Source: Acidobacteriota bacterium (GTDB taxonomy: Bacteria > Acidobacteriota > Thermoanaerobaculia > Multivoradales > Multivoraceae). From it: 64,000 nt of DNA. Below the pieces are notes generated by a model, which saw only the letters and a list, made by a program, of their open reading frames with translations, was not told where the DNA came from and searched no databases. How positions within the stretch are numbered: the stretch's first letter is position 1; each line of letters begins with the position of its first letter. Shown one piece after another: positions 17,867-26,431 of the stretch. A program made the position numbers and the translations under genes. The DNA is taken from the NCBI GenBank assembly GCA_028875725.1, contig JAPPCR010000006.1:1185786-1249785 (forward strand), read 5' to 3'.

Positions 17867-20800
17867 CTACCGCCTTTCCGCCCACTCCTTCTCCAACTGC
17901 CGCGCCCCGCGCATCGTCATTCCCATCGAGTAGTTGCCTTCGTGGCAGGCGTACTCGTAGATGCGCTCGTCGGTGTGCAGCCACGGGAACGAACCGCCCC
18001 AGGTCGCCTCGTAGTCGGGATCGTCGACGCTGAATTCGTAGAACAGGCTGCCGTCCGCCTGCGGCGTGAAGCGCTCGACGATGCGCAGCCCCTCGTGCGC
18101 CACGCCGACGGGACTTCGGACGTTCTTGCGTCGCTCGTTCGCTCCCCTTGCCACGCCCTTGCGGCGGAAGTTCGTCGTGTCGACGACCAGGGTGTCGCCC
18201 TCCCACCGGCCGATCGATTCGCCGGCGTAGGAGAGCACTTCTTCCGGCGGGTGCTCCGAGCCGAGGCGGACGATGCGCGCCTCGTGCATCAACTCCGCCA
18301 GGATCACGACATGGGTTGCGGTCTGGGTGATGCGGTAGTAGGCGCCGTAGCCCCTTCGCAGGGTCGGGATCGTCGCCCGATCGGAGTAGATGCATCGCTC
18401 CCAGAGGCCGATGAGTTCCGGATCGTCGAAGATCCGGTGTTCCCCATTCGTCGTCGGGATGGCCCGGCCTCGTATCCCGGCGACTTCGTCCGCCCGCAGC
18501 CACCAGGCGCCGTCGGGATTCGGGGGTCCCATGCGATCGGCGATCGTGAATGCCGGCCGCCGCTTCCTTCCCGCCTCGGTCACCGGCGGCATGCGGCCGT
18601 TCGGTGGGTCGGTGAGGACGGAGTTCCGGTGCCTGCCGTCGACCGTGAAGACGATCGTGCCCATGTCGAGAAGTGAGAGGGCGTTGGCGCCGGTGACCCG
18701 GCCGCCGGCGTAGCCGCCATCCGGCGGCGGAGGACGATCGGGGTCACTTGGGAGGCCTTGCTGGGCGGCCCTCGCGGCCGCGGACTCCTCGATTCTCCTG
18801 GCGTCGTCGGCGCCCATGTAGGGGTCGTCGCCGTATCTCGGATGGCGCTCGAAGGGCGTCAGCGTGTTGACGGTGTACGTGCCTGAGAGATCGGGCTCGC
18901 CGCCCGGCATCCGCGGAATGTCGTTCTCCGCGGCCGGCAGGGCGAAGGCCACGAGTTGAGCGGTCTCCGGGCCGCTGCGCGCGGTTCTCGAAACCACCTT
19001 GCCGCCGGCGGGCACGACGATGTACTGGCGGCCCTGGTGCAGGTAGGTCATCGGTACACCGTGCAGGGTGGCCTCCGTCTCCACCTCCGCCAGGAGCTTG
19101 CCGGTTGCCTTGTCGTAGGCCTGGAGGTAGCTGCCCCTGGCGGCGCGAGCGTCCCAGCTCGGCCAGTTCGGCACGTAGGTGATCAGCAGGGTCCTCGTGA
19201 TCAGAAGTCCACCCTCGCGGTTGCCGCTCGAGGGGCGGCTGCCGAGGGGGCCGAGATCGAGATGCCGGATGGCGGGGTGGTCGGTCGGTCCCTCGCCGAA
19301 CGGCACCATCCAGGCGTGCTCGCCGGTGTTCAGATCGATCGCCGTGATCCGCTGATACGGAGGCTTGAGGAGCGGCAGTCCCTGGGGGCTTCCGACACGA
19401 CCGCCGCGGCTGACCCATCTCCACTCGCTGCGCGCCGGGTCCGGCGGCGCAACCGCCACGCCGGTCGGCTGCGTTCGCGACTGAACGTAGAGGACGCCGG
19501 TCAACGGATCGAGCGAGGCGCCGGGATGGTTCGCTCCACCCGCCATCCCCGGCACCGCGAGCGTCGCCGTCTTGCCTCCCTCGCCCGCGACGATCGGGGG
19601 CGTGAACATCGGTCCCAGGAGGAACTCGTCGGCGATCTCGAGCGCCTCCTCTCGCAGTTCCGGCGTGAAGTCGATCAGATCGTCGATCGTCACGCCCTGG
19701 AGATCGAAGGGCGCCGGCCTGGTGGGGAAGGGCTGGGTCGGAGCCGTCCACTCCCCGGGCACCGTGGTCTGCGGCACCGGGAGCTCTTCGATCGGCCAGA
19801 TCGGCTCGCCCGTGACCCGGTCGAAGACGTAGGCGAAAGCCGTCTTGGACACCTGGGCGACGATTTTCCGCAACCGGCCGTCGATCACGACGTCTGCGAG
19901 AACTGGGGCGGAGGCGATGTCCCAGTCCCAGATGCCGTGATGAACGGTCTGGAAGTGCCAGATCCGCTCGCCGGTTTCGGCGTCGAGACAGAGCAGGCTC
20001 TCGGCGTAGAGGTTCGCGCCGGGCCGGTGGCCGCCCCAGAGATTGCCGGTCGGCGTCGTGGTGGGGATGTAGACGTAGCCGAGCTCCTCGTCGCCGGCCA
20101 TCGCTCCCCAGACGTTGGCGCCGCCTACCCACTTCCAGGATTCGTTGTGCCACGTCTCGGTGAACTCTTCGCCCTCCCGCGGAATCGTGTGGAACCGCCA
20201 CTTCGGCTCGCCGGTACGGACGTCGTAGGCACGCACGTGGCCGGGCGGAAGACCCTGCTTCGTCGCCGGCGCATCGGCGATTCGCGAGCCCACGACGAAC
20301 GTGTCGCGAATCACGATCCCGGGCGAGCCGGCGCTGATGTCGCGCTGGAAGACCTCCTCGCGGCCCAGGCGGTCATCCGACAGGTCGACGATGCCGTCTT
20401 CTCCGAAGGCGGGGTCGGGGCGTCCCGTGGCGAGGTCCAGCGAGATCAGTTGCTTGCCGCTGGTGATGAAGATGATGCGCTCGGCCTCGCCGTCGGTCCA
20501 GTACTCGAGGCCTCGGGGAGTGGCGCCGTAGGCTTGCGGGAACTCGTAGCTCTTCGGGTCGTAGAGCCAGAGTTCCTCACCGGTCGCGGCGTCGAGGGCG
20601 ACAATCTGCCAGAGGCTGGTCGCCATGTAGACCCGGCCGCCGATCATCAGCGCCGAGCCCCGGAAGGTGCCCGGCTCCTCCCTCAGGTCGTGATCGGCCG
20701 ACTTCCAGCGCCACGCGACCTCGAGTTGCTCGAAGTTCCCGGCATCGATCTGGTCGAGGGGCGAGTAGCGGGTGAAGGCGTGGTCGCGGCCATGATGGGG

Positions 20801-20923
20801 CCACTCGGCGCTTCCCTCGCCTGACTGGGCGAAGGCGCCGGTTGCCGTCGAGGCGGCTGCCAGCAGTGCCAGGACCAGGGAGGCCTGCCAGATGGCGGAG
20901 CGCCGACGAACGTTCTTGTTCAC
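17867..20923 (-). CDS. PQQ-propeller dehydrogenase-like protein fused to family X domain
   Basis: A 1018-aa exported protein. After a signal peptide (1-33, ending AFAQ), residues about 38-665 form a quinoprotein propeller (HHGRDHAFTRYSPLDQI, VAWRWKS) closely similar to the neighbouring gene at 23144-25138. Residues about 670-1018 are a complete family X module: DLSGTYTVNTLTPFERH, DPPNGRMPP, THVVILAELMHEARIV, WEGDTLVVDTTNF and YEYACHEGNYSMG. This module occurs alone at 41710-42813. No haem motif is visible. GTG 20923 overlaps the sulfatase stop (GTGA), so it is translated with the sulfatase. The fusion implies that the two modules act on the same substrate or redox pair, presumably in the periplasm. 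Confidence 0.85.
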   Translation of the reverse strand: MNKNVRRRSAIWQASLVLALLAAASTATGAFAQSGEGSAEWPHHGRDHAFTRYSPLDQIDAGNFEQLEVAWRWKSADHDLREEPGTFRGSALMIGGRVYMATSLWQIVALDAATGEELWLYDPKSYEFPQAYGATPRGLEYWTDGEAERIIFITSGKQLISLDLATGRPDPAFGEDGIVDLSDDRLGREEVFQRDISAGSPGIVIRDTFVVGSRIADAPATKQGLPPGHVRAYDVRTGEPKWRFHTIPREGEEFTETWHNESWKWVGGANVWGAMAGDEELGYVYIPTTTPTGNLWGGHRPGANLYAESLLCLDAETGERIWHFQTVHHGIWDWDIASAPVLADVVIDGRLRKIVAQVSKTAFAYVFDRVTGEPIWPIEELPVPQTTVPGEWTAPTQPFPTRPAPFDLQGVTIDDLIDFTPELREEALEIADEFLLGPMFTPPIVAGEGGKTATLAVPGMAGGANHPGASLDPLTGVLYVQSRTQPTGVAVAPPDPARSEWRWVSRGGRVGSPQGLPLLKPPYQRITAIDLNTGEHAWMVPFGEGPTDHPAIRHLDLGPLGSRPSSGNREGGLLITRTLLITYVPNWPSWDARAARGSYLQAYDKATGKLLAEVETEATLHGVPMTYLHQGRQYIVVPAGGKVVSRTARSGPETAQLVAFALPAAENDIPRMPGGEPDLSGTYTVNTLTPFERHPRYGDDPYMGADDARRIEESAAARAAQQGLPSDPDRPPPPDGGYAGGRVTGANALSLLDMGTIVFTVDGRHRNSVLTDPPNGRMPPVTEAGRKRRPAFTIADRMGPPNPDGAWWLRADEVAGIRGRAIPTTNGEHRIFDDPELIGLWERCIYSDRATIPTLRRGYGAYYRITQTATHVVILAELMHEARIVRLGSEHPPEEVLSYAGESIGRWEGDTLVVDTTNFRRKGVARGANERRKNVRSPVGVAHEGLRIVERFTPQADGSLFYEFSVDDPDYEATWGGSFPWLHTDERIYEYACHEGNYSMGMTMRGARQLEKEWAERR

Positions 20924-23109
20924 TTGGCCCGCTGCAAGGCGGCTTCGGTGAGGATCCGCAACTGATCCACATCATCGGCGCTGGCGCCCAGGTCGATGAC
21001 GATCGTCGTCCCGTCGGCGAGGATCTCCCAGCCGTCGGTGTCGGACTCGCCGACCAGGGTGCCTCGATCGGCCGGAGGGCCGAAGTCGGGGTTGGCGAAG
21101 GCAAGGAAGTCGCTGGCGGCGAGGCTGGCCGAACGCGCGGCGACGCCGAGGATGTGGTCGTCGAACGCGATCTCGACGCCATTCAGTGCGGATGTCTCGG
21201 TGGGGGCGAAGTGAAGCAGATAGCTGTGGACGACGGTGCCCGCGGGTACGGTCGCGCCGGGCGGCGGGTTGTCGCTGTCGTAGGCGGCGGGGGCGCCGCC
21301 GCTCTCGACAACGAGGTCCTCGCCGAGGGTGGCGAACTGCCTCTCGACGACCAGTTCCGGACGATCGGCGGAGGTCCGGCGAGCGGCTGAGAGATCGCCG
21401 GGGACGGTCTCGTCGCCGACGTCGCCGAGAAGGTCGACGCCGTCGGCCGCTGCGATGCGGGTGTCGTAGTCGGCGCCCTCGCGGCTGGCCGCGGTGTCCA
21501 CCTCGTACCAGGTCGTGATCTCGTCGAGAAGCGAGGTGAAGATGGCCTGGATCTCTGGCGACTTCGAGTCGACATCGGCGTTGGTGGCTACCGGGGTCTG
21601 TTCGCGGGGGTCTTCGAGCAGGTCGTAGAGCTCCCATTCCCGGCCGCTGGTCACCGAGATCAGCTTGTAGCGGTCGTCGAGGATGGAGCGCCCGCCGCCC
21701 ACCGTCATTAGTCCCCGGCCGCCGCGGCCCCGGCCGGCGCTGTCGCAGTCCTCGGGCTCGCCGGCGGCGCGTTCCGGAACCGGGTCGTCGCAGTCGTCGA
21801 AACGGAGACGGCCCAGGCGCGGCGCCGAGCGATCACCAAAGATGACTTCGGACATCGACTCGCCGTCGAGCGGCCGCGAGTCGGGCAGGTCGACTTCCCA
21901 GATGTCGAGGAGCGTCGGCAGGTAGTCGCTCGTGATCATCGGGGTGGAGGTCTCGCCGGGAGCGATCCGCCCCGGCCACTCGACGATGCCCGGTACCCGG
22001 ACCCCGCCCTCCCATATGGAGCCCTTGAATCCGCGCAGACCGGCCTTCGCCTCGTCCCGGTCGTCGAGTCTCACGGACCCCGAAAGCCCGTTGTCGGAGG
22101 TGAAGGCCACCAGCGTGTCGTCTTCGATGCCGAGCGTTCGCAGGTGGGCGCGCAGGCGGCCGATCTCCCTGTCCATCGCCGTGATGCCGGAGTAGTAGGC
22201 CTTCTCGTAGTCGTTCATCTGGCTCTGCTCTTCGGAGGAGTAGAACTGGTCGAGAGTCGCCTGGTCGAGGCGATGCGGGCTGTGCGGCGGATGGAACCAG
22301 ACGACGGCGAAGAAGGGGCGCTCGGCGGCAACGGCGTCGTCGATGAACCGCATCGTCTCCCGGACCAGGATCGCGGAGGCGTCGCCGGCGAGGGTGGGGG
22401 AGTCGATGTCGATGTGCTGCTCGTGGCCGGTCCAGTAGTGCGCCCCGATGTGGTTGCCTTCGCTGGGGAGAGGCCCCGCGGGGTCGATGCGCATCGGCTC
22501 GAAGGTCGGCAGCGCCTGCGGGGACGCCCAGGTCCGCTCGTAGCCGTGATGCCACGGCGCCGAATAGAAGTCGCCGCCGCTCCGGCCGAAGCAACGGCCG
22601 CCGCAGCGCGCGAGATCGTCCGCGTCGGGTTCGGGTGTCCGGTTCAGGTTGCCGATGTGCCACTTGCCGAAGTGTCCGGTCATGTAGCCCTGGGTCTGGG
22701 CCAGTTCGGCGATCGTCAGTTCCAGGTTGCGGAGACCGTCGTTGTAGGCCATGTCGACGTGGTTGCGCCGCGGCGAGCGGCCGGTGACGAAGGACGACCG
22801 GGTCGGACTGCAGTTCGAACCGTGCGAGTACATGCGGTGAAACTGGAGGCCGGCCGCCGCCATCGCGCGCAGCTCGGGCGTCTTGACCTCGCTGTGGCCC
22901 GGAAAGACGTCGCCGGGGGCGAGCTGCTGGGAGTACTCGACGTCGCCCCAGCCTTGGTCGTCGCTCATCATGAGAATGATGTTCGGCCGCGGCGGAGTCG
23001 GCGCCGGTCCTGCCTCCTCGCCCGAGGGAGCGGCGCAACCGCAGGCTGCGAGGCCGAGGACGAGCGCGCCCGGCCGGTGGGAGAAGGAGCGTGCGACGTT
23101 CCTGATCAT
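20920..23109 (-). CDS. Exported sulfatase (arylsulfatase family) with C-terminal extension
   Basis: A 729-aa formylglycine-dependent sulfatase. A lipoprotein-like signal (LGLAACGC) precedes RPNIILMMSDDQGWGD, whose Asp residues bind Ca2+. Cys100 in SNCSPTR is the site converted to formylglycine, with GHFGKWHIG and FTSDNG further along. It would remove sulfate esters from a glycan or aromatic. The catalytic and C-terminal sulfatase parts end near residue 560; a further 165 or so residues look like an extra beta-rich domain of unknown type. ATG 23109 is chosen over the longer frame because AAGGAGG lies 8 nt upstream. Its stop overlaps the GTG of the PQQ-X fusion. A maturase gene is not in the window. 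Confidence 0.92.
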   Translation of the reverse strand: MIRNVARSFSHRPGALVLGLAACGCAAPSGEEAGPAPTPPRPNIILMMSDDQGWGDVEYSQQLAPGDVFPGHSEVKTPELRAMAAAGLQFHRMYSHGSNCSPTRSSFVTGRSPRRNHVDMAYNDGLRNLELTIAELAQTQGYMTGHFGKWHIGNLNRTPEPDADDLARCGGRCFGRSGGDFYSAPWHHGYERTWASPQALPTFEPMRIDPAGPLPSEGNHIGAHYWTGHEQHIDIDSPTLAGDASAILVRETMRFIDDAVAAERPFFAVVWFHPPHSPHRLDQATLDQFYSSEEQSQMNDYEKAYYSGITAMDREIGRLRAHLRTLGIEDDTLVAFTSDNGLSGSVRLDDRDEAKAGLRGFKGSIWEGGVRVPGIVEWPGRIAPGETSTPMITSDYLPTLLDIWEVDLPDSRPLDGESMSEVIFGDRSAPRLGRLRFDDCDDPVPERAAGEPEDCDSAGRGRGGRGLMTVGGGRSILDDRYKLISVTSGREWELYDLLEDPREQTPVATNADVDSKSPEIQAIFTSLLDEITTWYEVDTAASREGADYDTRIAAADGVDLLGDVGDETVPGDLSAARRTSADRPELVVERQFATLGEDLVVESGGAPAAYDSDNPPPGATVPAGTVVHSYLLHFAPTETSALNGVEIAFDDHILGVAARSASLAASDFLAFANPDFGPPADRGTLVGESDTDGWEILADGTTIVIDLGASADDVDQLRILTEAALQRAK

Positions 23110-23143
23110 CTCGCGGACCTCCTTATCCCGCCGCGTGCGGTCG

Positions 23144-25138
23144 TCAGTCCTCTCGGGGCAGGGCGAAGGCCACCAGCTCCGCCGTCGCCGCCTGGACGTT
23201 CGCGTTCCTGCCGACGGCCCGGCCGCCCGGCCTGCCGCCTGCCGGGACCACGATGTACTGGCGCCCCTGGTGGCGGTAGGTGATCGGCACCCCGTGCAGT
23301 GCGGTGTCGGTCTCGACCTGGGCAAGCACCTTGCCGGTGGCCTTGTCGTAGGCGGTGAGGTAGCTGGCTGTCGCCGTCGGAGCGTCCCAGCTCTCCCGCT
23401 TCGGTGAATGGGTGATCAGCAGCGTCCTGGTGACCAGAAGCCCGCCTTCGCGGGTGCCGCTCGAAGGGCGGCTGCCCAGTGGGCCGAGGTCGAGATGGTG
23501 GATCGCGGGGTGATCCGTCGGGCCTTCTCCCAGCGGCACCTGCCAGGCGTGCTCGCCGGTCTTCAGATCGATCGCCGTGATGCGCCGGTAGGGCGGCTTC
23601 GTCAGGGGCAGCCCCTGGGGGATCTTGAGTCCTCCCGCTCCTCCCGTCGACTTCTTCACGTAGCGGAACTCGCTGCGGGCGGGGTCCGGCTTCGCCAGTC
23701 CCCAGGCGCCGAGCTGGGTCGTCGACTGGACGTAGACGATTCCGGTCAGGGGATCGAACGAGGCGCCGGGATGATTGGCCCCGCCGCCTGGGCCTGGCGA
23801 AACGATCGTGCCGAGCTTGCCTCCTTCGCCGGCGACGATGGAGGGCGTGAAGATCGGTCCGGTGACAAACGACTCGATGACCTCGACCGCCTCCTGGCGC
23901 AGCTCCGGCGTGAAGTCGACCAGATCGTCGACGGTCAGGCCCTGAAGATCGAATGCCGGCGGTTTGGTCGGAAACGGCTGGGTCGGCGAGAGTCGCTCGC
24001 CGGGCACCGTGGACGCGGGAACCGGCCGCTCCTCGATCGGCCACAGCGGCTCGCCGGTGACCCGATCGAAGACGTAGATGAAGGCGGTCTTCGACGCCAT
24101 GGCCACGGCCTTGCGCAGCCGGCCTTCGACGACCACGTCGACCAGGTTCGGGGCCGAGGCGTTGTCGTAGTCCCAGATGCCGTGATGCACGGTCTGGAAA
24201 TGCCAGACGCGTTCGCCGGTCTCGATGTCCACGCATACCAGGCTCTCGCCGTACACGTTGTCGCCGTGGCGGTCGCCGCCGTAGTAGTCGCTCGACGGTG
24301 TCGAGGTGGCGAAGTAGACGTAGCCGAGCTCCTCGTCGGCGGCGAGCGGCGCCCACACGTTCGTGTTGCCCATCCACTCCCAGGAGTCGTTTTCCCAGGT
24401 CTCGGTGAAGTCGTCGCCTTCCTGCGGGATCGTGTGGAAGCGCCACTTCTGCTCGCCGGTGCGCACGTCGTAGGCGCGTACGTGGCCCGGCGGAATGCCC
24501 GTCTTCTTCGACGGTACGTCGAAGATCCGCGAGCCGACGATGTACGTGTTGCCGACGACGATCCCGGGCGAGCCGGCGCTGATGTCGCGCAGCCGGATCC
24601 CCGGGCGGCCGAGGTCGTCGAGGGCCATGTGGACGAAGCCCTCCTCGCCGAAGTCGGGATCGGGTTGGCCGGTCGCAAGGTCGATCGAGATCAGCAGCTT
24701 GCCCGAGGTGGCGAACAGGATGCGCTCCTCCTCGCCGTCGGTCCAGTACTCGATTCCCCTGGGACCCGAGTACGCGGCTCTGGGTGCCTCGTACGCCTCG
24801 GAGTCGAACACCCAGATCTCTTCGCCGGTGGCGGCATCGAGTGCCGCAAGTTGCCACAGCGTGGTCATCATGTAGACCCGGCCGCCGATCATGAGCGCCG
24901 AGCCGGAGAAGGCGCCCGGTACCTCTCTCACGCGGTGGTCGGCGGACTTCCAGCGCCAGGCCACCTCAAGCTGGGAGAAGTTCTCGCCGTCGATGTCCGC
25001 TAGCGGCGAGTAGCGGCTGAAAGCGTGGTCGCGGCCGTGATGCCGCCACTCGACGTCCGGGGCGCCGGACTCGGCGAAGGCGATGGGGCCTGCCAGGGGG
25101 GCCGCCACTGCCGCCAGTAGCGTGTACGCAGCCCTCAT
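23144..25138 (-). CDS. Exported PQQ-type quinoprotein dehydrogenase-like beta-propeller
   Basis: A 664-aa propeller with a signal peptide (1-22, ending AFAE), HHGRDHAFSRYSPLADI and VAWRWKS, and a full set of propeller repeats ending TAELVAFALP. It is clearly a paralogue of the N-terminal 665 residues of the fused gene at 17867-20923; long stretches such as SAGSPGIV and PPGHVRAYDVRTGE are shared. Unlike that gene it stops after the propeller; two separate family X genes lie upstream in the same run. ATG 25138 overlaps the DUF6152 stop (ATGA) and begins the signal peptide, so the 160-codon upstream extension is rejected. The substrate is unknown and no haem site is present. Confidence 0.88.
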   Translation of the reverse strand: MRAAYTLLAAVAAPLAGPIAFAESGAPDVEWRHHGRDHAFSRYSPLADIDGENFSQLEVAWRWKSADHRVREVPGAFSGSALMIGGRVYMMTTLWQLAALDAATGEEIWVFDSEAYEAPRAAYSGPRGIEYWTDGEEERILFATSGKLLISIDLATGQPDPDFGEEGFVHMALDDLGRPGIRLRDISAGSPGIVVGNTYIVGSRIFDVPSKKTGIPPGHVRAYDVRTGEQKWRFHTIPQEGDDFTETWENDSWEWMGNTNVWAPLAADEELGYVYFATSTPSSDYYGGDRHGDNVYGESLVCVDIETGERVWHFQTVHHGIWDYDNASAPNLVDVVVEGRLRKAVAMASKTAFIYVFDRVTGEPLWPIEERPVPASTVPGERLSPTQPFPTKPPAFDLQGLTVDDLVDFTPELRQEAVEVIESFVTGPIFTPSIVAGEGGKLGTIVSPGPGGGANHPGASFDPLTGIVYVQSTTQLGAWGLAKPDPARSEFRYVKKSTGGAGGLKIPQGLPLTKPPYRRITAIDLKTGEHAWQVPLGEGPTDHPAIHHLDLGPLGSRPSSGTREGGLLVTRTLLITHSPKRESWDAPTATASYLTAYDKATGKVLAQVETDTALHGVPITYRHQGRQYIVVPAGGRPGGRAVGRNANVQAATAELVAFALPRED

Positions 25139-25572
25139 CGGTTCGACGGCTCCGACGGGTCGGCCGAATCTCTCGGCGCGCCGGTGCCGGAAGAGCCCAG
25201 GAACAGCCTCTCGCCGTTGGTGTAGGTCACGGTGCGTCCCGCACACTTGTTCGAGCGGTCCTTGGCCTGGAAGCCGTCGACGACGATCTCGGTGCCCGGC
25301 ATCAGCGAGTCCTTGGTGAAGCCCCGGCGAAACAGGCTCGGGGGACTGCCGCTCTCGACCATCCAGATCTCGGTCGAGCCATCTTCCTTCGCGACCTCCA
25401 TGTGGATCCACGCATGCGGGTTGATCCACTCCATCCGGGTCACCTTCCCGGTGAGCTTGACCGGACTGTCGGCATCGAACTCGGCAGCGAAGGCGTGGTG
25501 CCCCATCGCCGGTGCGGCGCCCACGGCGAGAGTGAACGCGACTGCGGCCATGAGGACTTTGGTGGGCACCAT
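25135..25572 (-). CDS. DUF6152 family exported protein
   Basis: A 145-aa protein with a signal peptide (1-24, ending PAMG) followed immediately by HHAFAAEFDADSPVKLTG and MEWINPHAWIHMEV, the hallmark of DUF6152. The conserved His pair at the mature N-terminus could bind metal or cofactor, but no function is established. AAGGAGG lies about 6 nt before ATG 25572, which decides the start against a longer frame. Its stop overlaps the PQQ-propeller ATG, so the two are co-translated. The domain is often found near family X and PQQ genes in Acidobacteriota, a statement from general knowledge rather than a search. Confidence 0.82.
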   Translation of the reverse strand: MVPTKVLMAAVAFTLAVGAAPAMGHHAFAAEFDADSPVKLTGKVTRMEWINPHAWIHMEVAKEDGSTEIWMVESGSPPSLFRRGFTKDSLMPGTEIVVDGFQAKDRSNKCAGRTVTYTNGERLFLGSSGTGAPRDSADPSEPSNR

Positions 25573-25589
25573 GTTGACCTCCTTCCGGG

Positions 25590-26420
25590 TCATTCGGGCT
25601 CTTCGGCCTTCCAGACACCCTTGCTCAGGTGGCGGTACATCAGCTCTTCCGCGAACACCACGCACTTGAAGTCGAGGAGCTGCATGTTCGTCTCGATCCG
25701 TCGATAGAGGGGAAAGCTCACTTTCCACGGGCGGGTGTAGGTCCTGGGGTCGGTGATCGTCGCCTCGTAGTGGAGATGGTCCGGTCCGGTCGCCGTGTAG
25801 CGCTCGAGGACGTGGATCTCCCCGCTGTGGTGATTACCGGAACTGTCGAGCCACGTGTCGGGAACCTGGGCCGAGACATCGATCACCAGGGTCTCACCCT
25901 CCCAGTGTCCGCGGGAGTGCCCCATCCAGTTGTCGCCGGGACTGTCGAAGTCGGGCCGGTTCATGTAGACGATCCGGCTCGCGCTGGCGAACTCGTAGGC
26001 GAAGATGACGTTCTCGGGAGTCTGGATGATCTGGAAGGGGAAGGGCATGTAGTTGGCGCGGGGGATGCCGGGCATGAAGCACTTGATCGCCGGGTCCAGC
26101 TCCCACCACCGCGCGAGGTTCTCCTCCTGCTTCGCCCTCGCCGCCTGGGTGTAGGGGATCTCGCCGCCTTCGACGATGCCCAGGCCGCCCGGAACGGCGC
26201 CGAGCGCACCGAGTTCGACGATCGGGCCGCTGCGGGCGGCGTGGGCCTCGATGTCCCAGTGCGCCGTGGTCAGGGCCTGCCAGATGCCGTTCAGATCCGG
26301 CTCGCCATCGCTGGTGCGCGGGGCTAGGTAGTCCTGCCCATGGACCGGCGCTGCCGCCGACACTGCAACGACTGCCGCGACGATGGCGGAAAGCCCTGCG
26401 CGCCGCATTCGGTTTCGCAC
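25590..26420 (-). CDS. Family X protein, divergent copy
   Basis: A 276-aa exported protein (signal peptide ending PVHGQ) of the uncharacterised family found four times here. It keeps DLNGIW, a Cys-containing IKCFMPGIPR, HWEGETLVIDVS and HVLERY, but its end (FKCVVFAEELMYRHLSKG) replaces the CHEGNY motif of the other copies, so it is a divergent subfamily. GTG 26420 has AGAGG about 7 nt upstream and fits better than ATG 26408. It lies 11 nt after the upstream family X gene and 17 nt before DUF6152, in one operon-like run. No enzymatic function can be assigned. Confidence 0.7.
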   Translation of the reverse strand: MRNRMRRAGLSAIVAAVVAVSAAAPVHGQDYLAPRTSDGEPDLNGIWQALTTAHWDIEAHAARSGPIVELGALGAVPGGLGIVEGGEIPYTQAARAKQEENLARWWELDPAIKCFMPGIPRANYMPFPFQIIQTPENVIFAYEFASASRIVYMNRPDFDSPGDNWMGHSRGHWEGETLVIDVSAQVPDTWLDSSGNHHSGEIHVLERYTATGPDHLHYEATITDPRTYTRPWKVSFPLYRRIETNMQLLDFKCVVFAEELMYRHLSKGVWKAEEPE

Positions 26421-26431
26421 GCTCCCGCCTC

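Noticed and set aside
11831..25138. c-type haem domains in the PQQ propeller proteins
   Set aside because: No CxxCH motif occurs in any of the three propeller proteins; haem motifs are confined to the DUF1592 protein and the 1314-aa lipoprotein.
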